Origin: Clostridium sp. CAG:302
Lineage (GTDB): Bacteria; Bacillota_I; Bacilli_A; RF39; UBA660
Reading direction: 5' to 3'
NCBI GenBank assembly: GCA_000431795.1
Contig: FR887372.1
Span: 1 to 64,000, forward strand
DNA: 64,000 nt
Each line of letters opens with the position of its first letter. The first letter of the stretch is position 1. The translations under genes were made by a program, and so were the position numbers. The notes below the pieces were generated by a model. That model saw only the letters and a program-made list of their open reading frames with translations, was not told the DNA's origin and searched no databases. Shown here in pieces: positions 60,981-64,000 of this stretch.

Positions 60981-61607
60981 CTAATTATAATTAAAAGCAG
61001 TATATACTGCTTTGGGTTTTATTATTCCTTTTATAAAATCTTTATTTCTAGCTAATATCTCTCTAATTTCTCTATACCATTGACCATAATAATATCTTAA
61101 ATCAGCCTCTACTCCATAAGACTCTAAATCTAAATTATCAGATAAAAATAATGCTCTATATAAATGATATCTTTGTGATACTATAACTACCTTATTAGAT
61201 TTATATACATTTTTTACTCTATATATGCTATCATAAGTAGATATACCATAATTATCAGTAATAATATCTTCTTCAGGAATACCATGTTCTAGCAAATAAT
61301 TCTTCATAACAGTAACTTCATCATAGTCATCATTCATATGATCACCCGTTATAAGTATTTTGTTAGATATATCATTATTATATAATGATATTCCAGTCTT
61401 AAGTCTATCCTCAAGCATAGGGCTAGGTTTGCCTCTTCGAATACCCGCCCCTAGAACAACTATATAATCAATATCAGTAAGTAATTCGCTATTACCACTT
61501 ACAATCCTATTTTTAGTAGATAATATAACATAAAAATTAATTATTACTGGTACTAATATAATTACTATTAAAACTATTAATATATATTTAAATATCTTCT
61601 TCATCTT
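60981..61607 (-). CDS. SanA/YdcF-like envelope protein (DUF218)
   Basis: 208 residues from MKKIFKYILIVLIVIILVPV (61607). N-terminal membrane helix 1-22, then the DUF218 domain: DYIVVLGAGIRRGKPSPMLE, DRLKTGISLYNN, ILITGDHMNDDYDEVTVMKN, DNYGISTYDSIYRVKNV, VSQRYHLYRALFLSDNL. In E. coli SanA affects envelope barrier function. The catalytic role is unsettled for the family. Confidence 0.85.
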   Translation of the reverse strand, partial: KMKKIFKYILIVLIVIILVPVIINFYVILSTKNRIVSGNSELLTDIDYIVVLGAGIRRGKPSPMLEDRLKTGISLYNNDISNKILITGDHMNDDYDEVTVMKNYLLEHGIPEEDIITDNYGISTYDSIYRVKNVYKSNKVVIVSQRYHLYRALFLSDNLDLESYGVEADLRYYYGQWYREIREILARNKDFIKGIIKPKAVYTAFNYN

Positions 61608-61686
61608 AACACCTAACATAATTTTACCATATTATCATAATATTTAAAATATAAAATAGTGATAAATTTAATTATCACCATTCCAA

Positions 61687-62208
61687 TTATAATTCTATTA
61701 CTCTTACATCTTCTTTATATTTTTTAATTGAAGTAACTATTTTATTCTTATATTGAATAGGAAACATAAGTTTCATTTTAGAAGTATTAAAATTTATATT
61801 TATAGAATATTTTCCTATTATTATACTTGATATTTGATCCATTTCCAATTCTATTTTACATTTATTAAATTCATCAGTAATAGTGTTTTCATTTATAATT
61901 AATGTACCACCAACATTACCATCTTTAAAGACTTTATAATTCTTTATAAATAAGATCATATAAGATAAATAAGATACTAAAAAGTATATTGATATATATT
62001 TTAAAATATTAGTAAAAATAGTAGGTTCTATTCTGTCAACTACAAAAATATAAAATGCAAATACAAATATATATAATATACATTTAAATATTTGATTAAC
62101 TATAATTATATTACCAGCCTTTTCTATCTTCTTAAGTCTTTGGCTTATTACAGTTAATTCATTATAATATTTAAATGTTTCCCTTGATGCTTCATATTTT
62201 ATTTTCAT
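61687..62208 (-). CDS. YcxB-like membrane protein
   Basis: 173 residues: cytoplasmic start (MKIKYEASRETFKYYNELTV), two membrane helices near 38-58 and 65-90 (YLSYMILFIKN), then a soluble domain (GGTLIINENTITDEFNKCKI) like the YcxB-type C-terminal beta domain. Function unknown. A small GC-rich hairpin, GTCGT/GCGAC near 62258-62275, lies in its leader. Confidence 0.55.
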   Translation of the reverse strand: MKIKYEASRETFKYYNELTVISQRLKKIEKAGNIIIVNQIFKCILYIFVFAFYIFVVDRIEPTIFTNILKYISIYFLVSYLSYMILFIKNYKVFKDGNVGGTLIINENTITDEFNKCKIELEMDQISSIIIGKYSININFNTSKMKLMFPIQYKNKIVTSIKKYKEDVRVIEL

Positions 62209-62325
62209 TATTATCTCCCCCTTTCATTAAATTAATGATACATCAAATTATATTTAATATGGTCGCCAGTGCAACGACAAATCATATATATTATATTATT
62301 TTTTATTGATAGAGTTATAGTTATT

Positions 62326-62823
62326 TTACTTATCTTTTCTTTTTATTCCTTTTAATAGAGTTCCAGTAATACCATTTTCTATAACACCTTTTACTGTACC
62401 TCTAGTATCAAATCCAAGTACATCATCTACTTTATCAAAAGCATTTTTAACCTTTTTTACGCCACGATCAGACATAGTTGTACCTGTTACAGCATCAGTA
62501 ACTTTAGTAACAAATTTTACTGCTTCAATAGCATTATCAAACTTAATAGTAAAGTTATTTTTAATAGTTTGTATGTATACTTCACTATTCTTTTGATGAA
62601 CTTGTACCTTATTATTATATAACTTAATATCACTAATATTTACTATATTAATTACTTTTTTATTTTCTTCTTTCTTTAAAAGACTTACTTTTTTAATTTC
62701 TACCTTTTCAATTATTATCTTTTTTGAAGTAAGTGTTAATAATAATTTATCTTCTACATCATTATAATATACTTCTGTAGTTAATAATATTACTTCATCT
62801 TCCGCTAGTTCATAATTTTCCAT
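62326..62823 (-). CDS. PH-like (GRAM-type) domain protein
   Basis: 165 residues from MENYELAEDEVILLTTEVYY (62823, seven bases after GGAGGA; the ATG at 62829 is too near). The first 115 residues are beta-rich: LLLTLTSKKIIIEKVEIKKV, VINIVNISDIKLYNNKVQVH, FTIKFDNAIEAVKFV, a bacterial PH-like layout. The end (TTMSDRGVKKVKNAFDKVDD) is helical. It may bind membranes or lipids; no such function is shown. Confidence 0.5.
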   Translation of the reverse strand: MENYELAEDEVILLTTEVYYNDVEDKLLLTLTSKKIIIEKVEIKKVSLLKKEENKKVINIVNISDIKLYNNKVQVHQKNSEVYIQTIKNNFTIKFDNAIEAVKFVTKVTDAVTGTTMSDRGVKKVKNAFDKVDDVLGFDTRGTVKGVIENGITGTLLKGIKRKDK

Positions 62824-62861
62824 ATTCATTCCTCCACATATATTATATCACATAAATACTT

Positions 62862-62915
62862 CATAACATAGACCTTAGGCTATGTTATGCCTCTTAAGAC
62901 TACAGGCTTAAGAGG
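62862..62915 (+). repeat. Tandem-hairpin element A4 (3' of the retron RT)
   Basis: CATAACATAG, loop ACCTTAGG, CTATGTTATG (62862-62889), then CCTCTTAAG, loop ACTACAGG, CTTAAGAGG (62890-62915). Nearly identical to A2. Forty bases behind the RT stop and directly ahead of a -10-like TATAAT serving the 62823 gene. Confidence 0.8.
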
Positions 62916-62954
62916 ACATATACAAAAAGCAATAAATTTATAAAATATTATCAC

Positions 62955-63908
62955 CTAAAATTTATTCTTAAAATCATTCATAAATTTCTTATATTTATTA
63001 AATTCATTATCCTTATTATTTATTTGAAGAACATATAATATTTTTCCATATAGTATATTTATATATTTTTCTTTTTCTATATCTATATTTCTTTTCTTTA
63101 AGTGAGATTCCAAACCAAATTTTCTTATATAATATATTTCCTGTCTTATTTCTTTACGATATTTTGCACTAACCTGTACTTTTTCATTAACTACTATTCC
63201 AGTTACATTTTGATTAGATGATTTATGTATTATATGTATTTTTTTATTATTTAATTCTAATCCTAACTTATATAACATTTTTCTTACTTTAACTATAACT
63301 TCTCTTGGATTAAATTCTCCTGAAAATGTCATATCATCTGAATATCTTGTATACGATATATTATTTTCTTCACACCATAACCCTAATACTTCATCAAACT
63401 CTTTCATTACTAAATTTGAAATATATGCAGATGTAGGAGCACCTTGCATTAGATAATCATCATAAGTACATAAATAAGTTAATATCATCCCTACTGATTT
63501 AGGAAAATATTCTATTGAAAAACAAGAATTGTATACATCTATAAAAGATATATTTTCAAAAAAATCTTTAATATCTAATTTTAAAATTAATTCTTTATTT
63601 AAATGTGGAATAGCATTATCTTTCAAATTAATACCCTTATGGTATGCTTTTGCATATTTAGATATTGCTTTATTATCAAGAATTTTTACTAATATTTGCC
63701 TTTGAATATGCTTTAAAAGTGAATTTGGTTCATATATCGTTCTATATTTCCCATTTTTCTTTTTTATTTTATATATTTTATAATTGTTTTCTATATTATT
63801 ACTAATAGAATAAATGGTATTCAAATATTTCTTTTTATCTTTACAATTAAACAATTTGAGAGATAGTAAAAATTCATTACATTCTTCTTTACCTATGTAT
63901 TTCCACAT
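62955..63908 (-). CDS. Retron-type reverse transcriptase
   Basis: 317 residues from MWKYIGKEECNEFLLSLKLF (63908, after GGGAGGT). It shows the retron-specific NAxxH motif in KDNAIPHLNKELI (near 120), RT catalytic motifs LKLDIKDFFENIS and YTRYSDDMTFSG (YxDD type, near 208-216), QGAPTSAYISNLVM, and the VTG motif NQNVTGIVVNEKV followed by the YRKEIRQEIYYIRKFG helix. The length equals typical retron RTs. These enzymes reverse-transcribe a partner ncRNA into branched msDNA and act in phage defence with an effector. No effector lies downstream; the upstream side is cut by the window. Confidence 0.92.
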   Translation of the reverse strand: MWKYIGKEECNEFLLSLKLFNCKDKKKYLNTIYSISNNIENNYKIYKIKKKNGKYRTIYEPNSLLKHIQRQILVKILDNKAISKYAKAYHKGINLKDNAIPHLNKELILKLDIKDFFENISFIDVYNSCFSIEYFPKSVGMILTYLCTYDDYLMQGAPTSAYISNLVMKEFDEVLGLWCEENNISYTRYSDDMTFSGEFNPREVIVKVRKMLYKLGLELNNKKIHIIHKSSNQNVTGIVVNEKVQVSAKYRKEIRQEIYYIRKFGLESHLKKRNIDIEKEKYINILYGKILYVLQINNKDNEFNKYKKFMNDFKNKF

Positions 63909-64000
63909 CTTTACTACCTCCCAACTATTGCAGTGCTCATGATATTGTAATATGGAGATGAACTCAAAGCGTAGCATAGCGAAGCGACTACATGAAATGT
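63909..64000 (-). ncRNA. 3' part of the presumed retron ncRNA (msr-msd), cut by the window
   Basis: The 92 bases directly upstream of the RT are richer in G and C than the region and contain inverted repeats on minus (GTAGT...GCTAC near 63990-63968; ATATTACAATAT near 63953-63942). In retrons the a1-msr-msd-a2 transcript lies here. Length and pairing cannot be settled since the sequence ends at 64000. Confidence 0.5.

Noticed and set aside
62255..62278. A GC-rich hairpin ahead of the YcxB-like gene as an RNA element
   Set aside because: Only five pairs with no further structure; too little to support a call.
7681..62915. Reading the hairpin repeats as CRISPR
   Set aside because: The copies are tens of kilobases apart, without regular spacers and without cas genes.
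63909..63977. Longer RT start at 63977 adding 23 residues
   Set aside because: The GGGAGGT site before 63908 and retron architecture (ncRNA directly upstream) favour the shorter protein.

Overview
The window is a very AT-rich stretch of a Bacillota-like chromosome. It was probably taken from an uncultured, small-genome member of the Bacilli (RF39/Mollicutes-like). The evidence is the S10-spc-alpha ribosomal gene order, zinc-type S14, AddAB, a phenylalanine T-box, a glmS ribozyme, a CIRCE-type operator at clpB and a CotF-like pair. TGA is used as a stop (for example ylbF and adk), so the code is table 11 and not the Mycoplasma code. The lineage is an inference. Nearly all genes lie on the minus strand; only clpB, one unknown gene at 11865 and a small yqfT-like gene are on plus.

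Layout. Bases 1-1700 are a decaying operon: an inositol-phosphate synthase start broken by a stop codon, an intact S51 peptidase, and a truncated, frameshifted RelA/SpoT hydrolase domain. Bases 1844-7596 hold frr, a Phe T-box, a small unknown gene, an inserted DUF1016 nuclease gene (frameshifted) and pheS-pheT. Bases 7600-13720 hold mscL, a zinc-ribbon membrane protein, clpB, the CotF-like pair, a lipoprotein and tRNA-Thr(CGU). Bases 13770-24950 hold addB-addA with three genes between them, fmt with a membrane protein, and the thymidylate block thyA-folA-tmk. Bases 25015-30034 hold a YafQ/DinJ toxin-antitoxin pair flanked by two copies of the glmS terminator, glmS with its ribozyme, and a trio of one kinase-like and two HExxH proteins. 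Bases 30232-44393 are the continuous ribosomal superoperon, which lacks rpmD. Bases 44430-64000 hold xerC-tdk-vanY, rpmG-efp, a PBP, nfo, a prepilin, a duplicated and fused smpB-ylbF-rsmD segment, an M3-like peptidase, a Ca-type P-ATPase, a TtcA-like enzyme, SanA-like and PH-like proteins, and finally a retron-type reverse transcriptase.

Three things stand out. (1) The reverse transcriptase carries both retron hallmarks (NAxxH and VTG) and its ncRNA runs off the window edge. (2) At least nine intergenic sites carry a pair of tandem hairpins whose stems change with compensation while a GCC...GTC (GAC...GGC on the other strand) core is kept. One subtype lies behind genes and the other lies ahead of genes, next to a shared TATATAATAG -10 motif. 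I know no named family matching this. (3) Three accessory insertions (DUF1016, toxin-antitoxin, and a 114-residue gene) are each bounded by a duplicated piece of neighbouring chromosome, suggesting one recurring insertion-with-duplication mechanism.

All calls come from reading sequence and motifs by eye. No database search or folding program was run.
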